The notes under the pieces are model-generated. The model searched no databases and was not told the origin of the DNA. It worked only from the letters and a program-made list of their open reading frames with translations. Position numbers and translations under genes: made by a program. From assembly GCA_001455915.2 (NCBI GenBank), contig LNDK02000024.1, positions 2,480,001 to 2,544,000 on the forward strand: a stretch of DNA of 64,000 nt. The letters are read 5' to 3'. The DNA is from Samsoniella hepiali (lineage: Eukaryota; Ascomycota; Sordariomycetes; Hypocreales; Cordycipitaceae). Position 1 is the stretch's first letter, and each line of letters begins with the position of its first letter. Below, in pieces: positions 20,776 through 30,609 of the stretch.

Positions 20776-21555
20776 ATGGGTAACTGTGGTTCCAAACCCG
20801 AAATTGACGCCGGAGCGGCCCCTCGGAGAGCGCGCCAACAAGCCAGAGGCAACATCACGATTAGCGCGCCGCAAGAGGTCATGATCCACGTCCCCAGGAA
20901 CCGGGTTGACCGCTATGGCGCTCCACTGCAGCAAGTCACCCGGGAAATTGATCGAGGGACTCTCCTGGCCGCACTGGCGCATGTTGCAAACTACGTTGCG
21001 CAACGGGGCCAGGGCATCACTGTCGTGGCCGTGGGCGGCGCAGTGAACACCCTGCATCTCCAGTCTCGACACACCACCCACGACGTCGACATCTTTGGTG
21101 CCGGCTTTACCAACGATGCCCGCGTGCTCTTGGATGAGGCCATGCATGACGCACAGAGGCACTATGGAGGTCTTGGAACGGACTGGCTCAACACCGAGAC
21201 CCAGATGTGGATGCCGGGGCCGGTTCACCAGCAGCTGACTTCGGCCGCCATGAAGCAAAACGTCAAGGTGTTTGACATGCCTGGCCTGACAATCTATGCC
21301 GCCCCGTGGTCCTATGCCTTTTCTGCCAAGATCAACCGCCTGCTCACCGGCGGAGACCAGACCCGGCCGTATGATCTGGACGATGCCGTCAGCTACATTC
21401 ACGAGTACATCCACAGCCATGGAGGCCAGCCAGTCAATACATCCATCGCAATTGGCTGGGCTAGGCATTTTCGCCACGAGAGCACACCCGAATTTCTGCG
21501 AACGCGGGTAAATCAGGCCTATCGCCGACAGTATGGACGGGACGCATTCGTTTAA
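20776..21555 (+). CDS. Nucleotidyltransferase-fold-like protein with predicted N-myristoyl/palmitoyl anchor
   Basis: A single-exon 259-aa protein. The ATG at 20776 gives MGNCGSKPEI: Gly2 with Ser6 fits the N-myristoylation consensus and Cys4 could be palmitoylated, so peripheral membrane anchoring is inferred. This decided the start over any upstream codon. The core VVAVGGAVNTLHLQSRHTTHDVDIFG resembles the nucleotidyltransferase-fold pattern GG...h(x)n..DhD (Gly-Gly, then Asp-x-Asp in HDVDIF). The rest (PGLTIYAAPWSYAFSAKINRLL, RPYDLDDAVSYI) matches the helical part of proteins with this fold that use 'K..A...R....D..D'. Catalytic activity, substrate and biological role are unknown. Confidence 0.75.
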   Translation: MGNCGSKPEIDAGAAPRRARQQARGNITISAPQEVMIHVPRNRVDRYGAPLQQVTREIDRGTLLAALAHVANYVAQRGQGITVVAVGGAVNTLHLQSRHTTHDVDIFGAGFTNDARVLLDEAMHDAQRHYGGLGTDWLNTETQMWMPGPVHQQLTSAAMKQNVKVFDMPGLTIYAAPWSYAFSAKINRLLTGGDQTRPYDLDDAVSYIHEYIHSHGGQPVNTSIAIGWARHFRHESTPEFLRTRVNQAYRRQYGRDAFV

Positions 21556-21760
21556 CCTTTCGTCCGGAGGGCGAGTAGTTGGATCAGTTTTATTGCCCGA
21601 CTGTTTTTCTTGATTTGAAGGTACCCCATTAGCCTATATCGGCGGGTAAAATGGAAATATGGCAGTGGCGGATGTGATATTGAGGGTACACAGAGTATTA
21701 GCTTGGCTAGTACATAGCTAATTAACGTATGAAAGATGCAAAAACGTTGCCTGCATTAAA

Positions 21761-22480
21761 CTATGTGAAGGATATGTGTGGTTTCCATATCAATATGTTC
21801 TTCTCTAAGAAGTCTGAGTCGGCCCTGGTGTCCCTTTTACCATCCAAAACAGTCCCATCCAGAGTTGGAATCACAAGAGTTTCCTGTAATGGAGCCACAG
21901 CTGCTGCCCATTCTGGAGCCTTTTCCCATGGCCGCAGATGCTGGGGAACATTTCTAGCTGCTTCGGCTTCTTCGGGAATAATCAATGACGGGTTGTCGCG
22001 TCGCAAACCAAGCGCGACACGTTCGTTGAAGGAGTGCAAGAGCAAAAAGGTGCATCCTGCGAGAAACGCATACCTCTCTGCATCATCGTCTTTTGGGTCT
22101 GGAATGTCTTGGATGGCCCAATCCCGGTGTCTCCAAAACGCCTCGAGGCAGTTGCGATAGTCCCTGACGCGGTCCATGACAATAAACTCGTAGAGCCGAT
22201 AGAGAGCAAACAGCGGCGCGTCTTCAAACACGCCTTGCGGAGCCCCAAACTTGCGCGAGGCCACACTGTCCCAGTACTGTGTCTGGTTCTCCAAGATGGC
22301 CCGTGGCGGAGGCGGAGGAAACACAGGATAATCTTCAGGGGAGGGCGAATATTCGCTGCCGTCAGGGGGTGTGTGTTGCAGCCCAGGTGAGGAAGCGCTG
22401 GGCTCGTTGTTGGCCGGCCTGCTTCTGCCCAACCGCCAGAAGGATGCCGTTTTCAGCCGCTCTAATAAGGAGGTCTTCAT
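21761..22480 (-). CDS. Hypothetical protein, unrecognised family
   Basis: A single-exon 239-aa protein starting MKTSLLERLKTASFWRLGRS. After a basic N-terminus and a Pro/Ser-rich linker (about 20-60), the rest is predicted mostly helical with many Trp and Arg residues (YWDSVASRKFGAPQGVFED, LEAFWRHRDWAIQDIP). No signal peptide or membrane segment. Not recognised. The frame is open upstream but without an ATG, so 22480 is the first credible start. The stop is TAG at 21761-21763. Confidence 0.6.
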   Translation of the reverse strand: MKTSLLERLKTASFWRLGRSRPANNEPSASSPGLQHTPPDGSEYSPSPEDYPVFPPPPPRAILENQTQYWDSVASRKFGAPQGVFEDAPLFALYRLYEFIVMDRVRDYRNCLEAFWRHRDWAIQDIPDPKDDDAERYAFLAGCTFLLLHSFNERVALGLRRDNPSLIIPEEAEAARNVPQHLRPWEKAPEWAAAVAPLQETLVIPTLDGTVLDGKRDTRADSDFLEKNILIWKPHISFT

Positions 22481-23127
22481 GACGAAGGCGAGATAATAAG
22501 AGGTCCCTGGGTATGGTATTGAAAAAACAGCCACGATACGTCAGCTTGTCCAAGTTGCAAGGTTGGACCGTGGTGCAGTGGCTGGCGCGTAAATGTTCTG
22601 GCCACAGGAAAATCACGTGCCAGAAGCACTGCGGTTTTCTTCCCCTCCAGCACCAACAGAGCAAATTTGATGGCCTAGAATCATTTGGGAAGTATTACTA
22701 CTGTCAGTATTGTCCGGAGTAAGATATGTTCCTATATAATGTGATCAGATTTGACTCTTGTTAGTGCCGCTATGGCGGTATAAGCGCCTAGCAAGCTCCA
22801 CTACAGCACAGCAGAGAGTGAACTCAACAGTGGTACGTTGGAAATGAACAAGAACCGCAACAAGTTTCTGACTTGGCAGAAAATGTTGTAAAATCTAGCC
22901 CGGTAGCCGTTAGGAAGAAGTGGATTGGGTTGGTGATTTTTTTTTACTTATCAGACGTGGCCTTGTCGAGATATGTTATGGCCGCTAAGTGTAGGCCGCG
23001 CAGTCACTTACGTAGGTACGGAGAGTCGGATACAGACTGCAACCACGTGCTAATGTTGTTGACCTGGCCTCTCTTCTTTCCTTGAACATTTGCTCAACTC
23101 ATCAATTTATTATTCACCACCATCACA

Positions 23128-23547
23128 ATGCCGACTATATTGGACAATACACTCAAGTCAAAGGTAAATTCCACGACTCTAGTCCGGTGTGGGGGACCCT
23201 CCAGCTAACTCTCACAGAACATGGTTCTTGGTAAGTGGCGACAGCGCCTGTCGCATTCACAAATCTGACTTGTCTCGCAGCGTTCGGGGGCGTAGTGGCT
23301 GCTGCGACTGTATGGATGCTCTCGGGCGACTTATTTCCTGCCGACCCAGACCCCAAAGGAGACCCGGAGACATGGACAAGAGAAGAGATGCGAAGATGGC
23401 TCGAGGCTGTGAGTTTGTTACCCGTCACATCCGCAAATGCCAGTTGCTAACGGATAGATGCAGCGAAACCTCTTTCCGCAGTCAAGCGATACGCGGGAAC
23501 AATTGCTGGCGCGGATCCAGGCAAACCTCAGACTGCCTCGCAAGTAG
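23128..23547 (+). CDS. Small single-pass membrane protein with C-terminal SAP/HeH-like helix pair; contains a 13-nt exon
   Basis: Four exons (23128-23163, 23218-23230, 23281-23408, 23464-23547) give 86 aa. All three introns are GT-AG, and the frame closes only with the 13-nt second exon (AACATGGTTCTTG), which supplies NMVL plus one base. The second exon leads into a hydrophobic segment AFGGVVAAATVWMLSGDLF, a likely transmembrane helix. The C-terminus, TREEMRRWLEARNLFPQSSD then TREQLLARIQANLRLPRK, has the shape of a HeH/SAP-like DNA- or membrane-associated helix-extension-helix (compare Ish1/LEM-like repeats). Too short for most annotation pipelines. Function unknown. Confidence 0.7.
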
Positions 23548-23790
23548 CCGAGACGGATAATGTGCCGGAACCCAAAATAGTATTTAATAAACGCTGTTGG
23601 AGTTGATGATGCTTACAGACCTCGTGCCACCCAAGTATTTCATGTCCAGAAATGTCTCCAGCTACCAGTTCTTTCCGGACTTAGTGGACGCCACTCAGCG
23701 ACCGACCACCACTAGTCACAACAACGGCTTCATACATCTCGTGACGTAGGTGCATTATTAATTCGATTAATTCTCGCAATAGCAACAGCT

Positions 23791-24430
23791 ATGATTGCTT
23801 CTAAGCTACAGCATCAAAGCTGCAACCCAATCGCCTTGTCACGCCTGTTTCTCGCCCCTCGTGGAATCACAGCTTCAAGACACCTATCCCGCACCTTTTC
23901 AGCCTCAGCCATGGCCGCCAAAGCTATCCCCGTCATTGTCTGCGGCAGGCGGGAGACCATCGGCGAAGCCGTCGCAGCCGGGCTCAAGCCGGAATACGAG
24001 TGTATGTATCTTTTTTCAATGCTGCCGATTATAGTGCAAGCAAACCGTGGCCTGTATTAACCGACAAGTAGTGGTGCACTTTGTCACGACGCCCGAGGCT
24101 GGCGTCAAGGACCTGCCGCTCGTTCTCCAAGGGAGCGCGCCAGAGACGGCCGCCAGCAGCGTGGGCACGGGCAACGTCGCGGCGGGAGCTACGGCCGTTA
24201 TCCTGGGCGGAGGCTACGACGACAATGACTACGAGACGATGCGCAAGGCTGTGGACGCGGCCACGTTGGCGCGCCGCCCTGTCTGGCTGCGCAACGACCT
24301 GAGCGTCGCCATGCCGCCCCCGGGTCCGGAGTACGGGAAGGCAGTGGTCGTTCGAGTCAAGAACTTGCTTGCGAAGCTGGAGAAGGAAAACAGCCTGGAT
24401 GGCTCGGATTCGAACACCTACTGGTACTAA
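23791..24430 (+). CDS. Predicted mitochondrial protein of unknown function
   Basis: Two exons (23791-24001 and 24072-24430) give 189 aa. The first 40 residues are rich in Arg/Ser/Ala with no acidic residue (MIASKLQHQ...SRHLSRTFSASA), a typical mitochondrial presequence; a second Met (MAAKAIPVIVCG) begins the mature-looking region. The remainder (VVHFVTTPEAGVKD, AVILGGGYDDNDYETMRKAV, VWLRNDLS) suggests an alpha/beta fold that I do not recognise. The splice acceptor is a tandem AAG-TAG (24066-24071), so a form with one extra residue (190 aa) is equally in frame. It is transcribed toward the CHAT-adjacent gene. Confidence 0.7.
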
Positions 24431-24666
24431 CGAGCGAGTACAGCGCCATGTGGGAATGAGGCGACAGGGCAGGCTGTACTCATTCAGCACAGCCGAGCCA
24501 CGCAACCCAAGAAAGGGAAATATGAGGAACAAAGTAGAAAAATTCGTGTCACAAAACCAAATACATACATATTATATATGCGTCCCCGCCGACTTCCAGG
24601 CACACGTATCACGTGTATCAATAGTCGCCAGATGTGGCGTTGGGCTGATATGGAGGCTGACTCGCC

Positions 24667-25579
24667 ATGTACTTGCTCAACTTCAAGCTTCGCCCAGGCT
24701 CCCTCTTCATCATGGATCCCGCAACATTCGCAGCCGAACAGGCGGTAAGAATTTCGCTGCAAGATGATGACGACGAATTTCTGGGAGATGACGATTTTCA
24801 ATTCGACGCTGCGGTAATATCTAGCGAGGAGATTGGGCAAAGTCCGTAGAACTGCACACATGTTTGCTCGCCCACCGCGCCGCAAGCTAACAGCACGTAC
24901 TTTCGCAGGCTTTGTGACGTGTGCCCTGTCACTGTCCCGGTTCGGCCACTACGCAACCGCGTCCGCCGCTCTCCTCGTCCTCCGGTTTGAGCTGGGCGGG
25001 CCGCCCGGCCACCGGCACCGCTTCAAGTCGGCGAGCATCCTCGCGCGGCTGCGGCCTCTGAGCGGCGACGGCCCCGCCTCCATCAGCGTGCTCAAGTACT
25101 GGCCCGAGACGTGGCAGGACGCGCTCTCGGCCAAGCACATCGACCGCACGCTCGGCGGCGGCCTGGCGCTGACCACCGGCGGCGGCCTGCCCGTGCTGCA
25201 GTCGTCGGCACAGCGCTCCGTGTCGTTTACGCGGCACGCGCGGCGGCGCATCCGCGGCGTGGCGTCGGGCCGCCCGCGCCTCCACCAGGTGCAGTGGACG
25301 CTCGAGGAGAACGAGATGCAGCAGGACGGCGTGTGGGAGCATTTCCGGCTCGCGCTGCTGGTGCGCCACGACGGCGGGCCGTTTACGATGGACGTGGCCA
25401 TCAAGACCAAGGTCGGGTTCAGCGCGGATCCGCGGAAATATCTGCTGAGGCCGCTCAAGGGCAGCGCGGGGACCATGGTTGTTGACCCGATGATGCCGAT
25501 TGGCGAGGCTGACGCAAGTCTGGATGGGAATCCGGACTTGCGTGGCGTTGAGCTGTCGGGGTTCACTGCCTTCGAATAG
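24667..25579 (+). CDS. Beta-rich hypothetical protein convergent with the CHAT gene
   Basis: Two exons (24667-24841, 24909-25579) give 281 aa, or 266 aa from the Met at 24712. The intron has a weak donor GTCCGT, a good branch site (GCTAAC) and a CGCAG acceptor; a shorter unspliced product from an ATG at 24860 is an alternative. The N-terminal 50 residues are acidic (DDDDEFLGDDD). The rest alternates short hydrophobic strands (AALLVLRFEL, RRIRGVASG, VQWTLEENEMQQDG, FRLALLVRHDGGPFTMDVAI). This resembles a fungal family I have seen only as hypothetical, with a 'WTL.EN....G....F..A.LL.R' core. It lies tail-to-tail with the CHAT gene, 103 nt between stops. Function unknown. Confidence 0.6.
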
Positions 25580-25682
25580 GCTCTCACAGTAGGAACCAGA
25601 TATGCAATACGATACTCATTAGCATTCGCTCTCTTAGATACATTATAGACTACAAGATTCGGCTTTATTTGCATTCCCTTCT

Positions 25683-28600
25683 CTAGCATTTATGAAACCA
25701 CGCTCCGTGCAGCACAAACCCAGCCCAGTGAATCGGCTCCGGCCGCTTCGCCCTCATCTCCAAGACGCTCCGCTGCACCGCCCGCGCCAGATTGACCACT
25801 TCTCCCGCCGCCTGCCGCCGCCCAAGCGACGCCGCGTAAAACGAGTCCGAAAAGGCGCGCCCGTCGGCGCTGAGAATCGGCCACAGCGTGCCCAGCACCG
25901 ACGTCGCGCCGCAGAGCAGAAGCACGGGAATCATGCCCTGCGGCTCGTCGCCCGCGGACACCTCCTGCGAGGCCGAGTTGCACGCAATGAGCGTGACGTG
26001 CGCGGCGGAGAGCGTCAGCTGCGTAATCATGTCGCGCGCGCTGAGCCGGGCCGCCGGGGGCGAGGCCGGGCCGAGCTCGTCGGCGTCGTCGTCGTGCCCG
26101 CCGAGAAGCAGAGCGTTGTCAATGGCGTCGTCCCAGTGCAGCAGATCCGACTCGTGCGAAGAATTGGCGAGTACTAGGGACTGGCCGAACCGGGATTGTT
26201 TCGTCTTGCCGAGGATGGCGTGGCCGTGGTAGTGGATAATGTGCTGGTCTTTGCACTTGGCAACGAATTGGTCGGGCGAGATGCCGTATTGCACGTTGGT
26301 GTCGAGCAGCGACGCGACCGATTCCAGCGTCGCTTCCACTTTCTGCTCTTCGGCCGACTTTGTGGCACCATCCCTTCCAGCCTTGCCGAATACACCAAAC
26401 ACGGCAGAACTAGAGGCGGCCGTGTCGCGCTTGCTGGCGTTTTTGTAGCAGCTGAACAGCAGCGACAAAGAGCTCGTATAGACGACTGGGTTGCGCTCAA
26501 TCAGCAGCTGGCCGGCAACGGAGAGTGCATGCAGAGGCAGCCCGTGGAGGACACCAGACGGGCAGAGTACCAGGAGATCGCCCGGTTTTCTGTGCTGCTC
26601 GAGCGGCTCTACCAGCCAGTCCAACTCAGCGAGCGCCTCTGGTGTCAAGACATCCGCGAGAAATTCAGACTGTCCAAGATATGTCTCCTTCCAAGCCTTG
26701 ACATCTTCCGCGCCACGCAGAGTCACCGGCTTGTCCAGCAACTTCTTCATGGCGTGTATCAAAGTAAAGTCGAGAATCTCCACGTGCACCTCGCCGGCCG
26801 CATCAACAATGACCATGTCGATATGGGAGCTGGTGAGCACCCAATCCACCATGATCATGGCGGAACCTGTACTGCTCATGGAATAGTCACTGGCCATGGA
26901 TTGGACATCTTGAAGAGTGATGCCGACATCGAGATTAGCGGCAAGTGATGCCTTGTCCGCCGCGTCCTTCGAGACGGTGTCGGCGGTCGATGGTGCTTGT
27001 GGTGGCACCGCGCTTTCTCCTGCATGGATCAAGTCAATGACGCTTCTGCCCTTGCCGCGCTGCATCCATGTCCAGACATCGGTTGCCGAAAACTTGTCTT
27101 CCGGCTTCATCACTGCGAGACTGTCGGAAGTGTTCTGCAACGCCGTCATGACCATGTATCCGAACACGTACACGTCGCTGCGCCCGTAGCTGGCCACCAA
27201 GTGCTGCTTCTGGTCCAAGGAGTCCAGCCTCGAGGTGGCCGTCACATGCTTGCGCGACATGTCCATGCAATCGTCGGCTTGATGCAGCAGGTCGACGACG
27301 ACTTTGCCCCAGTTGGGCTTCTTCATCTTGAACACCCACTGTGCAGCCACCAGCAAGGCCTCGCGCTGCGTCTCCAGCTGGCCAATCTCGCCGCACCGGG
27401 CCGCCACCGTCTTCGCAATGGCCAAAGCCTTGTCCCACTGATCGGGCGTAGCCTTGTCAACCCTTAATACACCTTTTGCCAGTCTCACGCCCATTGCGTT
27501 CTGAATGAGGGCGTAGTCCCCTGAGCGGAGCTTCAGGTCCATGCCATGACGGAGCACTTTGAATATCGGTTCCATATAGGCATTGAGCTGGTCGTGTAGC
27601 TCAAACGCCTGATCAGCACAGTCATGGTCGAGCAGCCGGTCTAAAAGGTCGCGCTGTTTGATATAGAGTGCAAGCAGCTCGAGTGAATCCAGGTTCTTCG
27701 GTTCGCCGAGTGGCGCGACGGTCAATGACATGTTTTCTTGCATTGCACCCATAAGCGCTTTGGGAATGAGGCCGACACATTCTAGCTTGTCTGCAAAACT
27801 GTGCGCCAAGTCCTTGAACCCAGCCTCTTCGCATGCTTCAAAGCCATCTATACCAAACTGCTGCACTTCTTCTCGCTCATGCTGCTCGCACCCGCCTGGT
27901 AGATTCTGCAGTCTGTGGATCATGACAATAAAGGTGCGATACTTGACCGAAAGTGTCGTATAAGGGTCATTGGTGATTAGCCCATCAAACTCACCCGCTG
28001 CCATGCACCAAGACAATTGCTGCGTCCAGTCCCCTATCCTCTGGTAGTATATGCTGTAATATAGCGCGAATCGCTTCGACATTTCCCATGCTCCAGTGTA
28101 AGCGTACTTTTCCAAGTACGTTTGACACCACACGCTTTGACGGCCAAGCGCGATCTGGGCATGAAGCGGTGCGCTGCCGAGCGCGATTAGGCGTGTCGTC
28201 CACATGTATACATTATTACCGCTCGTAGCACCAAGCAAATCGGACAACTCGAGAATTTCGTTGACCCGAGTTGGTCGGATGTAATCAATACAGTCCATGT
28301 ACTCCGTCACGGCCTTGGCAGCGAGGTTGTACTGCGCCGCCAGCATAAAGTCCCGAACCATGGACAAGTATTCTCCTTCAATGATATCCGATAGCATGGC
28401 GACTGATAGCGCATTGATACTGCCGAAACCGATAAATGCCATTTTCGCATCTAACAGACGCAGCTCGTTGGTATACTCACTCGGGCCGAGAAACGCGACC
28501 ACATTCTTTGCCTCGTCAATGATTGTATTTGTCATGTCAAACGTCTCGTGGCTAGCAATCACTGTAGCGCTTTGGATATACACGCGCGTGGCAAGGAGAA

Positions 28601-29339
28601 TATCGTGGACGCCATGGTCAAGAATCTCTTGCAGCAGCTCCTGCGCGTCCACTTCATCAGGCACATACCACCCAGTGACTGCATTAAAAACGCTCAAAGC
28701 GGCATGGGGATTGAAGTGTTGCAAAAGCCGTCGAACGACAGTCGTGAGCCGAACTGCTGCCTCCTTTCGCGGTAAGGGCAGAGGATACCCGTCCATTGAT
28801 TCGATACCAAAACTTGTGTCGCGCGGTCGGTTGACGGCGTTTTTGGAATTATAAACAAAGTGTATATATTCGTGCATTCCGCGCTGGAACTCCGCTTCAA
28901 GGAATAGCTGGGTACATCTTAGCAGCGAAATAGGTGTTGGATGCGACAAGATGCCTACTGTTGTTTGATCACATGCTTTCAAATTGGCACTTTTCAAAGA
29001 GCGATCCCAGACTGCCAACCCGACAGCTAGATAGTCGGACATGGCCATGTCTGTCATCATCCTACACCGTGCTTGCACAAGCCTCAGCAGGTCCAGCATG
29101 GGAGGCTGTAGTTCGGCCTCTTCATCTAGTAAGTGAGAAACAAATTTCTTCGAAGTCAAGTAATCTCCCTGTGCTCTGAATATTTCTAGTCGCAAGAGTA
29201 TCGCATCCGGTCTTGTGGTTGAGGCCTTCGGGAGACGATCGAGGGTTGCTTGGGCTTCGTTGTAGGCGCCTATTCGAAGAGCCTGCCTTGCATCGAATAC
29301 CTCCAATGGCTCGATGTCCCAGGCTGGAGATGCCATCAT
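25683..29339 (-). CDS. CHAT-domain (caspase-like) protein with long helical-repeat N-terminal region
   Basis: A single exon of 1218 aa from the first ATG (MMASPAWDIEPLEVF); the frame upstream has no ATG. Residues 1 to about 800 are helical and repeat-like (LDLLRLVQARCRMM, KAVTEYMDCIDYI, FEACEEAGFKDLAHSFADKL), consistent with TPR-type repeats. The C-terminal about 350 residues are a CHAT domain, with GDLLVLCPSGVLHGLPLHAL, the catalytic His in IIHYHGHA (about H1040) and the nucleophile in VTLIACNSAS (C1120), then GATSVLGTLWPI. Both catalytic residues are present, so peptidase activity is plausible. CHAT proteins are clan CD peptidases related to caspases and separase; bacterial relatives act in programmed cell death and defence. 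The fungal substrate is unknown. Confidence 0.88.
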   Translation of the reverse strand: MMASPAWDIEPLEVFDARQALRIGAYNEAQATLDRLPKASTTRPDAILLRLEIFRAQGDYLTSKKFVSHLLDEEAELQPPMLDLLRLVQARCRMMTDMAMSDYLAVGLAVWDRSLKSANLKACDQTTVGILSHPTPISLLRCTQLFLEAEFQRGMHEYIHFVYNSKNAVNRPRDTSFGIESMDGYPLPLPRKEAAVRLTTVVRRLLQHFNPHAALSVFNAVTGWYVPDEVDAQELLQEILDHGVHDILLATRVYIQSATVIASHETFDMTNTIIDEAKNVVAFLGPSEYTNELRLLDAKMAFIGFGSINALSVAMLSDIIEGEYLSMVRDFMLAAQYNLAAKAVTEYMDCIDYIRPTRVNEILELSDLLGATSGNNVYMWTTRLIALGSAPLHAQIALGRQSVWCQTYLEKYAYTGAWEMSKRFALYYSIYYQRIGDWTQQLSWCMAAGEFDGLITNDPYTTLSVKYRTFIVMIHRLQNLPGGCEQHEREEVQQFGIDGFEACEEAGFKDLAHSFADKLECVGLIPKALMGAMQENMSLTVAPLGEPKNLDSLELLALYIKQRDLLDRLLDHDCADQAFELHDQLNAYMEPIFKVLRHGMDLKLRSGDYALIQNAMGVRLAKGVLRVDKATPDQWDKALAIAKTVAARCGEIGQLETQREALLVAAQWVFKMKKPNWGKVVVDLLHQADDCMDMSRKHVTATSRLDSLDQKQHLVASYGRSDVYVFGYMVMTALQNTSDSLAVMKPEDKFSATDVWTWMQRGKGRSVIDLIHAGESAVPPQAPSTADTVSKDAADKASLAANLDVGITLQDVQSMASDYSMSSTGSAMIMVDWVLTSSHIDMVIVDAAGEVHVEILDFTLIHAMKKLLDKPVTLRGAEDVKAWKETYLGQSEFLADVLTPEALAELDWLVEPLEQHRKPGDLLVLCPSGVLHGLPLHALSVAGQLLIERNPVVYTSSLSLLFSCYKNASKRDTAASSSAVFGVFGKAGRDGATKSAEEQKVEATLESVASLLDTNVQYGISPDQFVAKCKDQHIIHYHGHAILGKTKQSRFGQSLVLANSSHESDLLHWDDAIDNALLLGGHDDDADELGPASPPAARLSARDMITQLTLSAAHVTLIACNSASQEVSAGDEPQGMIPVLLLCGATSVLGTLWPILSADGRAFSDSFYAASLGRRQAAGEVVNLARAVQRSVLEMRAKRPEPIHWAGFVLHGAWFHKC

Positions 29340-29670
29340 AAATTCAGCGACAGAGCTGCCGCCGTCCTGGCAATTGCACAAAAATACAAAATTTGAAAAA
29401 TCGAGTTCAGGGCTCACAGAGAAAGAGAGAATTTGTGTTATTCAAGTAGAATGTGGAAGTGCCGCGTCTTTATCAGCATCGCAACCTGATTTCCATGCGC
29501 GGTGCATGGCACGCGGCTCCTGCATGGCGTCAATAGCGCAGGGGCGAAATGCTTCATGGCACTGGCTAACTGGCTGATTGTGCTTTAACATTTAATTCTG
29601 TTGCGACCGCCACAGTGCGGCTGAGATCGATGGACAAGACAGCCTCACAAGGCTTTCAGCTCCGCCCACT
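29340..29670. other. Intergenic region between the CHAT and SDR genes
   Basis: About 330 nt, the CHAT promoter and the 3' side of the SDR gene, both minus strand. No supported feature. Confidence 0.4.
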
Positions 29671-30609
29671 TCAATATGTGACTCCGCCACTGACCGAAAT
29701 GTACTGGCCCGTGATCCATCTCGACTTTTCATTAACGATCAATAGAACGGCATCCCCGATATCAGCAGTTGTACCAGCTCGGTTTTCTGCCCTCGTCAAA
29801 GCGATTTCGGTCTCCATGAGCGCCTGCTCGTGGCCTTTCGGGTAGAGGTCGGTCAGAACCGGGCCCGGGGCGATGGAATTGACGGTGATGCCTCTGCTCT
29901 GGCCAAGCTATCTGCTGTCAGCCGTGATTCTTTTTGTGTTGCGACATCCATGCTTTTAGTAGACGTTTTTCGTCGAGAATCGGAACAAGAAACTGGGATG
30001 CATACTTCACCGGCCCACGTCCAGGTTAAGCTATCCAGCGCCGCCTTGGACGCCGCGTATGTCGAGATGTTGACGTTGCCTCTTTTGGAATTCGTCGAAC
30101 TAATGTTGATTATGCGCCCGCCCCGGGGCATATGCGGAAGAACAGTATGAATCATGTAAAAGGGCCCAAGTACATTGACTTGGAAGACACCGGAGAGCTG
30201 CTCTAGATTCAGCTCTTGCGTGATAGGACAAAAGTAGGCTACGCCAGCGTTGTTGACTACACACTACAGTTAGCCAAGCTGTTTAATCCCAATGATATGT
30301 GTAGAGTAGTATTTTACCCAAAATATCAATGTGGTCTGTATTGAAGCCTTCAAGGGTCTCGTTGACGAGGCGCTTGGCACCGTCGATTGTATCAAGAGCC
30401 GCTTGTACCGCAATAGCTTGACCTCCGGACTTTCGAAGCGTCTCACAGACTTCGGCCGCGCGATCTTTCACAGAGTCAGAAACGTAGTGGACAACGACAG
30501 ATGCGCCGTTACGTGCGAGCGCAAGGCCGATTCCGGCACCAATGCCATTTTCGCGGCCGGAACCAGTTACGATGGCAACTTTATTGAGCAGGCTCAAAGT
30601 ATCCGGCAT
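29671..30609 (-). CDS. Short-chain dehydrogenase/reductase (SDR)
   Basis: Three exons (30609-30318, 30256-30006, 29907-29671) give 259 aa, the usual classical-SDR size. Motifs: a nucleotide-binding loop VTGSGRENGIGAGIGLALA (a lengthened form of TGxxxGIG), NNAGVAYF, IINISST with the catalytic Ser region, and the YAASK catalytic Tyr-Lys pair, then PGPVLTDLYP and GQYISVSGGVTY at the C-terminus. It reduces or oxidises a hydroxyl/keto group using NAD(P). The inserted residues in the glycine loop and HYVSDS after the second strand suggest NADP preference, an inference only. Substrate unknown; no neighbouring biosynthetic genes suggest a cluster. Confidence 0.9.

Noticed and set aside
26196..26948. 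Long plus-strand frames opposite the CHAT gene
   Set aside because: Mirror frames of the CHAT coding sequence with no features of their own.
29340..29417. Extension of the CHAT protein by 26 residues upstream
   Set aside because: That part of the frame has only a GTG at its start; the first ATG gives MMASPAW.
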